DNA of 64,000 nt from Orlajensenia stereocauli (GTDB lineage Bacteria > Actinomycetota > Actinomycetes > Actinomycetales > Microbacteriaceae): assembly GCF_039548895.1 (NCBI RefSeq), contig NZ_JBCLVG010000001.1. The stretch is one strand, 5' to 3'. Under the pieces are notes generated by a model. It had not been told where the DNA came from and searched no databases. It saw nothing but the letters and a program-made list of their open reading frames with translations. Below are positions 24,477-32,925 of this stretch, in pieces. The position numbers and the translations under genes are program-made. Within the stretch, counting starts at the first letter, position 1, and every line of letters begins with the position of its first letter.

Positions 24477-26420
24477 TCAGAGTTCGTTCGAACCCGCGGT
24501 GATCGGGGTGGAGCCGGTGTCGATCGGCCTGGCGTGCGGCAGCTTGGAGCCGAGCACCATGCCGACGACGTCGTGGGCGATGTGCTGCGGCGTCATGCCC
24601 GTGCGTTCGAGGATGTCGGCCCGGGAACCGTGGTCGAGGAACTCGTCCGGCAGCCCGACCTCGGTGACGGCGGTGTCGACTCCGGCCTCGCGCAGGTCCT
24701 GGCGGATGCGCGTTCCGATTCCGCCCACGCGGATGCCGTCCTCGATGCACACGACGAGGCGGTGCTGCGCCGACATGTCGACGACGCTGCGCGGCACGGG
24801 GACGACCCAGCGCGGATCGACGACGGTGGCGTCGATGCCCTGGGCGGCGAGCCTCTCTGCGACCTCGAGGCCGACCCCGGCCATGGGTCCGACGGTGACG
24901 ATCAGCACGTCGCGTCCCGGTCCCTCGTAGAGCACGTCGACGCCGTCATCGGTGCGACGGAGGGCATCGATGCTCGCACCGACACTGCCCTTGGGGAACC
25001 GCAGCACCGTCGGAGCGTCGTCCACGGCCACGGCCTCGGTCAGTTCCTCCTCGAGGCGCACGGAGTCGCGCGGAGCGGCCAGGCGGATGCCGGGAACGAC
25101 CTGGAGGATGGCCAGGTCCCACACCCCGTGGTGGCTGGGACCGTCGGGGCCAGTGACGCCGGCCCGGTCGAGCACGAACGTGACACCGGCCTTGTGCAGG
25201 GCCACGTCCATGAGCACCTGGTCGAACGCCCTGTTGATGAAGGTGGCGTAGATCGCCACGACGGGGTGCATGCCGCCGAAGGCGAGACCCGCTGCCGACG
25301 TTGCGGCGTGCTGCTCGGCGATGCCGACGTCGATGACGCGTCCCGGGAATCGCTCGGCCATCTTGTGCAGTCCTGTGGGACGCAGCATGGCGGCGGTGAT
25401 GCCGACGATGCGGTCATCGTCCGCCGCGAGTTCGACGAGACGGTCGGCGAAGACGCTGGTCCAGCTTGCGGCTCCCCCGATCTCGAGGGACTCGCCTGTC
25501 TCGGGATCGATCTGACCGACGGCGTGGAACTGGTCTGCGACGTCGCGGAGCGCCGGCCCGTAGCCGCGGCCCTTCTCCGTGATGGCGTGAACGATGACCG
25601 GGGCGCCGTAGTGCTTCGCCTGCTCGAGGGCTTCGCGCATCGCCTCGATGTCGTGTCCGTGCACCGGGCCGATGTACTTGATGTCGAGGTTCGAGTAGAG
25701 CGCCTCATTGTTGGTGAAACGCGCGAGGAAGCCGTGGAGGCCGCCGCGGAACCCGCGGTAGACAGCCCGCCCGGGGGCTCCCAGCTTGTCGAAGGCCTCG
25801 CGGCTGGTGAGATAGAGGCTGCGGTAGCTGCGGCGGGTGCGCACGGTGTTGAGGAAGCGCGCCATACCGCCGATGGTCGGCGCGTACGAGCGCCCGTTGT
25901 CGTTCACGACGATGATCAGGCGACGGTCGTTGTCGTCGCTGATGTTGTTCAGCGCCTCCCACGTCATGCCTCCGGTGAGCGCTCCGTCGCCGACGACGGC
26001 GACGACACTGCGGTCATCCTGGCCGGTCATCGAGAATGCCCGTGAGATGCCGTCGGCCCAGGACAGCGAGCTGGAGGCGTGGGAGCTCTCGACGATGTCG
26101 TGCTCGGACTCCGCGCGCTGCGGGTAGCCGGCCATGCCGTCGGTCTGGCGCAGGGTCGAGAAGTCCTGACGCCCCGTGAGGATCTTGTGCACGTAGGACT
26201 GGTGACCCGTGTCGAAGACGATCGAGTCGCGGGGTGAGTCGAAGACGCTGTGGATGGCGAGCGTGAGTTCGACGACGCCGAGGTTGGGCCCGAGGTGCCC
26301 GCCGGTCTTCGCGACGTTCAGCACGAGGTGCTCGCGGATCTCCGTGGCCAGCTGCTCGAACTGCTCCTTCGTGAGGGCGTCGAGGTCTCTGGGGCCTCTG
26401 ATCGTCTCCAGAAGGGTCAT
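24477..26420 (-). CDS. dxs: 1-deoxy-D-xylulose-5-phosphate synthase
   Basis: A 647-residue thiamine diphosphate enzyme that joins pyruvate and glyceraldehyde 3-phosphate, the first step of the MEP isoprenoid pathway. The TPP motif is GDGALTGGMTWEALNN near residue 140. The early catalytic His lies in FDTGHQSYVHKILTGR and the transketolase-type second domain has DRAGVTGPDGPSHHG. ATG 26420 (MTLLETIRGP) has an AAAGGCGG stretch upstream; the longer frame from 26465 has no support. It is divergent from the small LysR-like gene. Confidence 0.96.
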   Translation of the reverse strand: MTLLETIRGPRDLDALTKEQFEQLATEIREHLVLNVAKTGGHLGPNLGVVELTLAIHSVFDSPRDSIVFDTGHQSYVHKILTGRQDFSTLRQTDGMAGYPQRAESEHDIVESSHASSSLSWADGISRAFSMTGQDDRSVVAVVGDGALTGGMTWEALNNISDDNDRRLIIVVNDNGRSYAPTIGGMARFLNTVRTRRSYRSLYLTSREAFDKLGAPGRAVYRGFRGGLHGFLARFTNNEALYSNLDIKYIGPVHGHDIEAMREALEQAKHYGAPVIVHAITEKGRGYGPALRDVADQFHAVGQIDPETGESLEIGGAASWTSVFADRLVELAADDDRIVGITAAMLRPTGLHKMAERFPGRVIDVGIAEQHAATSAAGLAFGGMHPVVAIYATFINRAFDQVLMDVALHKAGVTFVLDRAGVTGPDGPSHHGVWDLAILQVVPGIRLAAPRDSVRLEEELTEAVAVDDAPTVLRFPKGSVGASIDALRRTDDGVDVLYEGPGRDVLIVTVGPMAGVGLEVAERLAAQGIDATVVDPRWVVPVPRSVVDMSAQHRLVVCIEDGIRVGGIGTRIRQDLREAGVDTAVTEVGLPDEFLDHGSRADILERTGMTPQHIAHDVVGMVLGSKLPHARPIDTGSTPITAGSNEL

Positions 26421-26584
26421 CGCAACCGCCTTTCGCTCGCCACCGAGGGTGCCCGGTGGCTTCAATCGAGTCTACGCGGTCGATTCCGATCGGCCCTGAG
26501 TCGGCTGGAGGGCTTGCGCTCGGCACTGGCACCGTACGCTGGACTCGGCCGTGGAACGCACGACCTGACGAAAGGGCCACCCCC

Positions 26585-26932
26585 GTGGACATCACCATGC
26601 TCCGCCACTACGTCGCCCTGGCGAGCGAACTCGACCTCGGGCGTGCTGCATCCGTACTCGGCGTCTCGCACTCGACCCTCAGCGGATCGCTGAACCAGCT
26701 CGAGGCCGTCGCCGGCGCAGTGCTGATCCGCCGCGGCAACGGGCCGATGACGCTGACGGATGCCGGAGAGCTGTTCCTGGCGACGGCGAACGATGAGATC
26801 GCCGCGTTCGATGCCGCGAATGCTCCGCCAGCGCCGAAGACCGGCGGCAAGGCCAAGGCCTCCAAGGGCGTCGGACGCGCGCCGAAGGTCAAGGGCGAGC
26901 CCCTTCCGTACAAGAAGCGCCAGTCGCGCTGA
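26585..26932 (+). CDS. HTH-only LysR-type DNA-binding protein with basic tail
   Basis: A 115-residue protein from GTG 26585, with AAAGGG nine bases upstream. Residues 1-60 are a LysR-type winged HTH: LRHYVALASELDLGRAASVLGVSHSTLSGSLNQLEAVAG, split here as HYVALASELDLGRAASVLGV then SHSTLSGSLNQLEAVAG. A normal LysR regulator would continue with about 230 residues of effector-binding domain. Here there is only a short helix and a Lys/Pro/Gly-rich tail ending PLPYKKRQSR. No downstream frame restores the missing domain, because the acn terminator and acn gene follow. It could be a small nucleoid-associated or constitutive DNA binder. Function unknown. Confidence 0.72.
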   Translation: MDITMLRHYVALASELDLGRAASVLGVSHSTLSGSLNQLEAVAGAVLIRRGNGPMTLTDAGELFLATANDEIAAFDAANAPPAPKTGGKAKASKGVGRAPKVKGEPLPYKKRQSR

Positions 26933-26975
26933 CGGTCGCTCGAGCCTGCGCATCCGCGGCTCGTCCCCGACGCGA

Positions 26976-27016
26976 AACCGCCCGCCTCAGTGCCGAAGCA
27001 CTGGAGACGGGCGGTT
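26976..27016. terminator. Terminator between the LysR-like gene and acnA
   Basis: A nine-base AACCGCCCG/CGGGCGGTT stem is extended by an inner AGTGC/GCACT stem with a GAA loop region. It is followed by CTTCGTT on plus and TTCGCG on minus. It lies between convergent genes and may act in both directions. Confidence 0.65.
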
Positions 27017-27030
27017 CTTCGTTGCGGTGA

Positions 27031-29844
27031 CTACGCGACGAGCGAGCGCAGCACGTACTGCAGGATGCCGCCGTTGCGGTAGTAGTCGGCCTCACCGGGG
27101 GTGTCGATGCGCACGACGGCGTCGAACTCGATGGTCTCCTTGCCTGCGGGCGAGTGCTCGCTCGGCGCGGCCGTGACGTGCACGGTCTTCGGAGTGGTGC
27201 CGTTGTTCAGCTCCTCGATGCCCGAGATCGAGACGACCTCGGTGCCGTCGAGACCGAGCGACGCCCAGCTCTCACCGGCGGGGAACTGCAGCGGCACGAC
27301 GCCCATGCCGATGAGGTTGGAGCGGTGGATGCGCTCGAAGCTCTCGGTGATGACGGCCTTGACGCCGAGGAGGCTGGTGCCCTTGGCTGCCCAGTCGCGA
27401 GACGAACCGGAGCCGTACTCCTTGCCGCCGAAGATGACGAGCGGAGTGCCTGCAGCCTGGTAGTTCTGGCTGGCGTCGTAGATGAACGACTGCGGGGCAT
27501 CTGGCTGCGTGAAGTCGCGGGTGTAGCCGCCCTCCACGCCGTCGAGCAGCTGGTTCTTCAGACGGATGTTCGCGAAGGTTCCGCGGATCATCACCTCGTG
27601 GTTGCCACGACGCGAGCCGTAGGAGTTGTAGTCCTTGCGCTCGACACCGTGCTCGTCGAGGTAGCGACCGGCCGGGCTGTCCGCCTTAATGTTTCCGGCC
27701 GGGCTGATGTGGTCGGTCGTGACGGAGTCGCCGAGCTTGGCGAGCACCCGCGCACCGACGATGTCGGTGACGGGGGTGGTCTCCATGGTCATGCCGTCGA
27801 AGTACGGGGGCTTCCGCACATACGTCGACTCGGCATCCCACTCGAAGGTGGCGCCGGTGGGGGTCGGCAGGTTGCGCCAGCGGTCGTCGCCCTCGAAGAC
27901 GCTCGCGTACTGGTGCGTGAACATCTCCTTGTTGATGGAGGTGTCGATCGTGGACTGCACCTCGGCGGCGTCGGGCCAGATGTCCTTGAGGAAGACGTCG
28001 TTGCCGTCGCCGTCCTGGCCGAGCGCGTCGGCCTCGAAGTCGAAGTTCATCGAGCCGGCGAGCGAGTACGCGATCACGAGCGGCGGGCTCGCGAGGTAGT
28101 TCATCTTCACGTCGGGGTTGATGCGACCCTCGAAGTTGCGGTTGCCCGAGAGCACGGCGGTGACGGCGAGGTCGTTCTCGTTGATCGCTGCGGACACCTC
28201 CTCGATGAGGGGGCCGGAGTTGCCGATGCAGGTCGTGCAGCCGTAGCCGACGGTGTAGAAGCCGAGGTCCTCGAGGTCCTGGGTGAGTCCGGCCTTCTCG
28301 TAGTAGTCGGTGACGACCTTCGAGCCCGGAGCCAGCGTCGTCTTGACCCACGGCTTGGCCTTCAGGCCCTTGCGCACGGCGTTGCGGGCCAGGAGGCCTG
28401 CGGCGAGCATGACGGAGGGGTTCGAGGTGTTGGTGCACGACGTGATCGCGGCGATCGTCACAGCGCCGTGGTCGAGTGTGAACTTCTGGCCGTCGGCGAG
28501 CTCCACGGCGGTCGGCTTCGAGATGTTCTTCGGAGCGTGGCTGTGGTGGTGGTGCGCGTGGGTCGAGTGCTCGTCCTCCGGCGTGTTTCCGGGCGGGTCG
28601 GATGCCGGGAACGACTCGGATCCCTCGAGGTCGACGAGGTCGTGGGCGACCTCGGCGTAGTCGGTGAGGTCGCTCTCGAAGTGGCTCTTGGCCTCGGCCA
28701 GGATGATGCGGTCCTGGGGGCGCTTCGGTCCGGCGATCGAGGGGACGACAGTGGAGAGGTCGAGTTCGAGATACTCGCTGAAGACCGGCTCCTTGTCGGC
28801 GTCGTGCCAGAGGGTCTGCAGCTTCGCGTACGCCTCGACGAGCGCGACCTGCTGCTCGCTGCGCCCGGTCAGGCGCAGGTAATCGAGAGTGACGTCGTCG
28901 ATCGGGAACATGGCGGCGGTCGAACCGAACTCGGGGCTCATGTTGCCGATGGTGGCGCGGTTGGCGAGGGGCACGGAGGCGACGCCGGCTCCGTAGAACT
29001 CGACGAACTTGCCGACGACGCCGTGCTTGCGCAGCATGTCGGTGATCGTCAGCACGACATCCGTCGCCGTGACACCCGTGGGGATCACGCCGGAGAGCTT
29101 GAAGCCGACGACCTTCGGGATGAGCATGGAGACGGGCTGGCCGAGCATGGCCGCCTCGGCCTCGATGCCGCCGACGCCCCAACCGAGCACGCCGAGGCCG
29201 TTGACCATGGTCGTGTGCGAGTCGGTTCCGACGCAGGTGTCCGGATAGGCGCGGAGCACGCCGTTGACCGGGCGGTCGTAGATGACCTTGGCCAGGTGCT
29301 CGATGTTGACCTGGTGCACGATGCCGGTTCCGGGCGGGACGACCTTGAAGTCGTCGAACGCGGTCTGGCCCCAGCGCAGGAACTGGTAGCGCTCGCCGTT
29401 GCGCTCGTACTCGATCTCGACGTTGCGCTCGAGCGCGTTCTCGGTGCCGAAGAGGTCGGCGATGACCGAGTGGTCGATGACCATCTCGGCCGGAGCGAGC
29501 GGGTTGATCTTCTTGGGGTCTCCGCCGAGGGCCTCGACGGCCTCGCGCATGGTGGCGAGGTCGACGATGCACGGGACACCGGTGAAGTCCTGCATCACGA
29601 CGCGCGCCGGCGTGAACTGGATCTCGGTGTCGGGCTCCGCCGTGGGAACCCACGAGCCGAGGGCACGGATGTGCGCATCGGTGATGTTCGCACCGTCCTC
29701 GGTGCGCAGCAGGTTCTCCAGGAGCACCTTGAGGCTGAACGGGAGCTTCTCGTAGCCGTCGACGGTGTCGATGCGGAAGACCTCGTAGTCCGTCTCACCG
29801 ACCCGGAGGGTGTCCTTCGCCCCGAAACTGTTTACTGCAGACAC
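27031..29844 (-). CDS. acnA: Aconitate hydratase
   Basis: A 937-residue aconitase that isomerises citrate to isocitrate in the TCA cycle. Cluster cysteines are in TSCTNTSNPSVM and GCTTCIGNSGPL, and DSHTTMVNGLGVLGWGVGG and the swivel-domain GSSRDWAAKG are conserved. GTG 29844 has AAGGAGAT six bases upstream, which favours it over the frame from 29889. A His-rich insert, THAHHHHSHAP, near residue 455 lies in the linker before the second cysteine block. Upstream lie an IdeR/DtxR-like box and an 18-bp palindrome, so expression may respond both to iron and to a MarR-type regulator. Confidence 0.97.
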   Translation of the reverse strand: MSAVNSFGAKDTLRVGETDYEVFRIDTVDGYEKLPFSLKVLLENLLRTEDGANITDAHIRALGSWVPTAEPDTEIQFTPARVVMQDFTGVPCIVDLATMREAVEALGGDPKKINPLAPAEMVIDHSVIADLFGTENALERNVEIEYERNGERYQFLRWGQTAFDDFKVVPPGTGIVHQVNIEHLAKVIYDRPVNGVLRAYPDTCVGTDSHTTMVNGLGVLGWGVGGIEAEAAMLGQPVSMLIPKVVGFKLSGVIPTGVTATDVVLTITDMLRKHGVVGKFVEFYGAGVASVPLANRATIGNMSPEFGSTAAMFPIDDVTLDYLRLTGRSEQQVALVEAYAKLQTLWHDADKEPVFSEYLELDLSTVVPSIAGPKRPQDRIILAEAKSHFESDLTDYAEVAHDLVDLEGSESFPASDPPGNTPEDEHSTHAHHHHSHAPKNISKPTAVELADGQKFTLDHGAVTIAAITSCTNTSNPSVMLAAGLLARNAVRKGLKAKPWVKTTLAPGSKVVTDYYEKAGLTQDLEDLGFYTVGYGCTTCIGNSGPLIEEVSAAINENDLAVTAVLSGNRNFEGRINPDVKMNYLASPPLVIAYSLAGSMNFDFEADALGQDGDGNDVFLKDIWPDAAEVQSTIDTSINKEMFTHQYASVFEGDDRWRNLPTPTGATFEWDAESTYVRKPPYFDGMTMETTPVTDIVGARVLAKLGDSVTTDHISPAGNIKADSPAGRYLDEHGVERKDYNSYGSRRGNHEVMIRGTFANIRLKNQLLDGVEGGYTRDFTQPDAPQSFIYDASQNYQAAGTPLVIFGGKEYGSGSSRDWAAKGTSLLGVKAVITESFERIHRSNLIGMGVVPLQFPAGESWASLGLDGTEVVSISGIEELNNGTTPKTVHVTAAPSEHSPAGKETIEFDAVVRIDTPGEADYYRNGGILQYVLRSLVA

Positions 29845-29918
29845 GTCGCATCTCCTTAGGTGGTCCGCCCGGAGTGAATCCGGCAACACTTCATCTTCGT
29901 GGCCGGGTCCTGCTCTGA

Positions 29919-29937
29919 TCCAGCAAGGCTAACCTAA
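29919..29937 (-). promoter_or_regulatory. IdeR/DtxR-like iron box upstream of acnA
   Basis: On the minus strand the site starts TTAGGTTAGCCT and matches 14 of 19 positions of the palindromic consensus as I remember it, one half being perfect. It lies about 75 bases before the acnA start and contains a -10-like TAGCCT. Iron control of aconitase is known in actinobacteria, through DtxR/RipA in Corynebacterium. Confidence 0.4.
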
Positions 29938-29987
29938 GCGGTCCGCCCCGCGGCAGTGCTGATCCGGACTGTACCGGCCGTGAAATC

Positions 29988-30005
29988 TATCTTGATATCA
30001 AGATA
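29988..30005. promoter_or_regulatory. Perfect 18-bp palindrome, candidate MarR-type operator of acnA
   Basis: TATCTTGATATCAAGATA is identical on both strands, in a strikingly AT-rich island between acnA and DUF3159. It is about 144 bases upstream of the acnA start and 26 bases from the DUF3159 stop. The size and symmetry fit the operator of a winged-helix dimer such as a MarR protein. TamR, a MarR-family regulator, controls aconitase in Streptomyces. I cannot verify that this is its exact site. Confidence 0.6.
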
Positions 30006-30030
30006 ACTCTAGCACCGGATACGGCAGGTC

Positions 30031-30837
30031 TCAGCGAGCTGCGGCCGTGTCGGTCTTCGGGTAGACGGTGCGCACGATGAGCCACGACACCACGAGCAGG
30101 ATCGCGTAGAGCGGTACTCCCATGAGCAGCTTCGTGACACCGAGCGCCTCGACGTTGCCCGCGAAGAAGAGGGGAAGCTGCACCACGAGGCGCAGGCCGA
30201 AGAGGGCGAGCCAGCAGACGGTGATGAGCACCATCGCGCGGTACTTGCGCTTGTCGGACTTCCACGCGAGCCCATCGCCCATCAGGAAGCCGACGGCGAG
30301 ACCCAACAGCGGCCACTTCACCAGCAACGAGGTGAGGAGAGCGACGACGTAGGCGGCATTGGTGATGAGACCCAGCACGAAGTTGTCCTGGCCGCGTCCC
30401 GTCCACAGCGCGAGCGCAGCGGATGCCGCCACGGCGATGAGGCCGGCGAAGGCCTGGGTGACGGGCGTGCGGGTGGCCAATCGGATGACCGTGAACACGG
30501 CGGCGAGGCCGACCGACGTCACGAGCGCCAGCACGAGGTCCTTCGCGAAGGTGTAGACGATGAGGAAGACGAGTCCGGGGAGGATCGCCTCGGCGAGACC
30601 CCGGATGCCGCCCAACGCCTTGAGGATGTCGCCGCTCGAGAGCGTGTCGTCCCGGGCGATCTGCCCGAGCCCTGCCTTCTCGGCCGCTCCGGCGAGCTGG
30701 GCTGCGAAGGTCGTCGCGAGCTCCGGCTCGTCACTGCCGCGCTTCGGGTCGGTTCCGCGGGCGTCGCTGCTGGAGGCAGTGCGGGCGGACTCGTCGGGAG
30801 CGGATTCCCCGGGCCCGGGGTTCGTCGGTTCAGACAC
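30031..30837 (-). CDS. DUF3159 membrane protein
   Basis: A 268-residue actinobacterial membrane protein. An N-terminal hydrophilic stretch of about 75 residues precedes six or so helices, starting at GGIRGLAEAILPGLVFLIVY. WKSDKRKYRAMVLITVCWL near the C-terminus is typical of DUF3159. It overlaps the DUF3710 gene by eight bases, and dut lies upstream; the DUF3159-DUF3710-dut block is conserved in Actinobacteria. Its function is unknown; the pairing suggests it works with DUF3710. Confidence 0.88.
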   Translation of the reverse strand: MSEPTNPGPGESAPDESARTASSSDARGTDPKRGSDEPELATTFAAQLAGAAEKAGLGQIARDDTLSSGDILKALGGIRGLAEAILPGLVFLIVYTFAKDLVLALVTSVGLAAVFTVIRLATRTPVTQAFAGLIAVAASAALALWTGRGQDNFVLGLITNAAYVVALLTSLLVKWPLLGLAVGFLMGDGLAWKSDKRKYRAMVLITVCWLALFGLRLVVQLPLFFAGNVEALGVTKLLMGVPLYAILLVVSWLIVRTVYPKTDTAAAR

Positions 30838-31456
30838 CGGTCGTGGTGTCTCCGGCCGGGTCGGCCGGCATGCGCAGCGGGATCAGGTCGCGCGGGGGCA
30901 TGGGCGTCGTGCCGCGCACGACGACGATGCTGCGGAACAGGTCCTCGACAGCGGCGGCGGCATCAGCGTTCACGGCACCCTCCCCGGCGATCACCCCGCG
31001 CAGGAACCAGCGCGGTCCGTCGACGCCGATGAACCGGGCGAGCCGGGTGGTGCCCGGAGTGGCCGTGGCGCTCGCGACGGGGATCTGCGCCAGCAGCTCT
31101 GGCCCGAACGGACCCTCGCGGAGAGTCGTCGTTCCGCCCTGCTTGGCGATCTGGTCACTGATCTGATCGCGGATCTCGTGCCACAGGCCGCTGGAACGGG
31201 GTGCGGCGAACGGCTGCACCTGGAGGGTCGAGTTGGCGTAGTCCAGGCCGATGGCCACAACGCGCTTGGACTCCTCCTCGATCTCCAGTCGCAGGTGCAG
31301 GCCCTCGCGCGGGAGGATCTTCACACCGCCGAGATCGACGTACGGGCGAACCGGGCTGGCCTCGGCCTCGTCGAACGGGCCGTTCTCTCCGCGGTCCTCA
31401 GGGGCCGACTTGGGCTGGTCGACGGGGATGTCGCCGATGGTCTCGATGTCGCTCAC
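30830..31456 (-). CDS. DUF3710 protein
   Basis: A 208-residue soluble protein of the DUF3710 family, recognised by YVDLGGVKILPREGLHLRLE near the start and by IGVDGPRWFLRGVIAGEGA later. The function is unknown. It overlaps dut by four bases upstream and DUF3159 by eight bases downstream, so the three genes are translated together. The link with dUTPase is a conserved neighbourhood, not a shown partnership. Confidence 0.88.
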   Translation of the reverse strand: MSDIETIGDIPVDQPKSAPEDRGENGPFDEAEASPVRPYVDLGGVKILPREGLHLRLEIEEESKRVVAIGLDYANSTLQVQPFAAPRSSGLWHEIRDQISDQIAKQGGTTTLREGPFGPELLAQIPVASATATPGTTRLARFIGVDGPRWFLRGVIAGEGAVNADAAAAVEDLFRSIVVVRGTTPMPPRDLIPLRMPADPAGDTTTGV

Positions 31457-31926
31457 GCGTTCACTCCTGCAGTCGAGTCGGATGCCGTGCGGGCGGCAGT
31501 GCCCGTGGAACCGAATCCGCCCTCACCCCTGTCGCTTCCGGGGAGGCGTTCGACCTCGACGAAGCGGGCCCGGGTGACGGGCATGATGATCAATTGGGCG
31601 ATGCGATCGCCGACTGCGACAGAGTACGGCATCGACGAGTCGGTGTTGAGCAGAGCGACCTTGATCTCGCCCCTGTAGCCGGCATCCACCGTTCCCGGTG
31701 AATTGACGATGGTGATGCCGTGCTTCGAGGCCATGCCGCTGCGCGGAACGACGAACGCCGCATAGCCGTCGGGCAGGGCGATCGCGACGCCGGTTCCGAC
31801 CGTGGCCCGCTGGCCGGGTTCGAGGACGAGTGCCTCTGATGAATGCAGGTCGGCTCCAGCGTCGCCCGGGTGGGAGTAGCTCGGGAGGGTGGACGCTGTG
31901 ATGAGGACCTCGACGGAATCTGCCAC
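31453..31926 (-). CDS. dut: dUTP diphosphatase
   Basis: A 157-residue trimeric dUTPase that converts dUTP to dUMP and diphosphate and keeps uracil out of DNA. All five motifs are visible: GDAGADLHS, PRSGMASKHGI, NSPGTVDAGYRGEI, GDRIAQLIIMP and RGEGGFGSTG. It starts at a GTG at 31926. Only 38 bases separate it from the divergent DUF3093 gene, so the promoters must overlap. Confidence 0.97.
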   Translation of the reverse strand: MADSVEVLITASTLPSYSHPGDAGADLHSSEALVLEPGQRATVGTGVAIALPDGYAAFVVPRSGMASKHGITIVNSPGTVDAGYRGEIKVALLNTDSSMPYSVAVGDRIAQLIIMPVTRARFVEVERLPGSDRGEGGFGSTGTAARTASDSTAGVNA

Positions 31927-31964
31927 GTGTCGAGGGTAGTGCAGATATCTGATCGAATAGAGCC

Positions 31965-32435
31965 ATGCCCCTCTACCGCGAACGCCTCTGGCCGGCTCCG
32001 TGGCTGTTCATCTCGACAGCCCTCGTCATCCCCGCCTCGATCCTCGTGCTGGCCCCGATCTCACTGACGGCCGGGATCATCACGGCGGTCGTGCTCTACG
32101 GCGGCTGCGTGGCGGGGCTCATCCTGACGGCGCCCACGGTGACGGTGGAGGACGGCGTGCTGCGTGCGGCGAAGGCGTCGATCCCGGTCTCGCTCGTGGG
32201 CGAGGCGACCTCGTTCAGCGGGCAGGCGGCCTGGCGTGAGCGGGGGCCGAACCTCGATGCCAGAGCCTGGCTGATGATCCGCGGCTACGTCGACGACGTT
32301 GTGAAGGTGCCGCTGCTGCCTGCGGCCGAGGACCCGGCTCCGTACTGGATCGTCTCGAGCCGCCATGGACGAGAACTGGCCGCTGCGATCAATGGATCGC
32401 AACGGCCAGTCGAGTCGAACGACGATGTGTCCTAG
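31965..32435 (+). CDS. DUF3093 membrane protein
   Basis: A 156-residue protein with two N-terminal helices (about 12-55) and a cytoplasmic PH-like region, the DUF3093 plan. YRERLWPAPWLF at the N-terminus and WLMIRGYVDDVVKVPL later are family marks. The function is unknown. It is divergent from dut and convergent with DUF4193; its TAG stop shares the four bases CTAG with the opposite gene's TAG stop. Confidence 0.87.
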   Translation: MPLYRERLWPAPWLFISTALVIPASILVLAPISLTAGIITAVVLYGGCVAGLILTAPTVTVEDGVLRAAKASIPVSLVGEATSFSGQAAWRERGPNLDARAWLMIRGYVDDVVKVPLLPAAEDPAPYWIVSSRHGRELAAAINGSQRPVESNDDVS

Positions 32436-32725
32436 GCGGCGCACTCCAGGCACACCGGGCCGAGCTTGCTGTCGTGGTCGATCTGCGAGCGGTGCTTCAC
32501 GAGGAAGCAGTTCACGCAGGTGAATTCGTCTGCCTGGGGAGGCAGAACGACCACGTCGAGGTCAAGGTCGGAGAGGTCTGCACCGGGCAGCTCGAAACCG
32601 CCGGGGTTGTCGGCGTCTTCGACGTCGACGACGCCGGACATCTTGTCGGGTACTCGCTCCTTGAGTGCTTCGATCGAATCAGAATCGTCGTCAGTCTTTC
32701 GCGGTGCGTCGTAATCCGTTGCCAT
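32432..32725 (-). CDS. DUF4193 protein with zinc-ribbon-like cysteines
   Basis: A 97-residue acidic protein of the actinobacterial DUF4193 family. The first half is acidic and probably flexible. The C-terminal half carries ADEFTCVNCFLVKHRSQ and GPVCLECAA, that is two CxxC pairs that could bind zinc. The function is unknown; these proteins are strongly conserved across actinobacteria. ATG 32725 is chosen; 32731 is an alternative two codons earlier. It diverges from sepH across a 200-base region with a large inverted repeat. Confidence 0.88.
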   Translation of the reverse strand: MATDYDAPRKTDDDSDSIEALKERVPDKMSGVVDVEDADNPGGFELPGADLSDLDLDVVVLPPQADEFTCVNCFLVKHRSQIDHDSKLGPVCLECAA

Positions 32726-32777
32726 GCCCATCCATTCAGTTACCGCCGTTCCTCATGAGAACGGCGACGATAGTGTG

Positions 32778-32873
32778 CCCCAATCGGGCGGGAATAGCAA
32801 ACGGCCATTCGGCGCCTTCTCAGGTCATCCGAGACAACTTCCGGCACGCGGATGCTATTCCCGCGAATTGGGG
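32778..32873. repeat. Imperfect inverted repeat in the DUF4193-sepH intergenic region
   Basis: The arm at 32778-32798 and its reverse complement at 32854-32873 share GCTATTCCCGC and ATTGGGG, with a small mismatch between them. The spacer is 55 bases. It occupies most of the region between two divergent genes and could be an operator pair, an mRNA stem or a repeat element. Confidence 0.7.
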
Positions 32874-32925
32874 ACTCGACGTGCGACCCTTGCCTTGAAG
32901 TTGCGAGCACGAGAGGGCTATCCCG

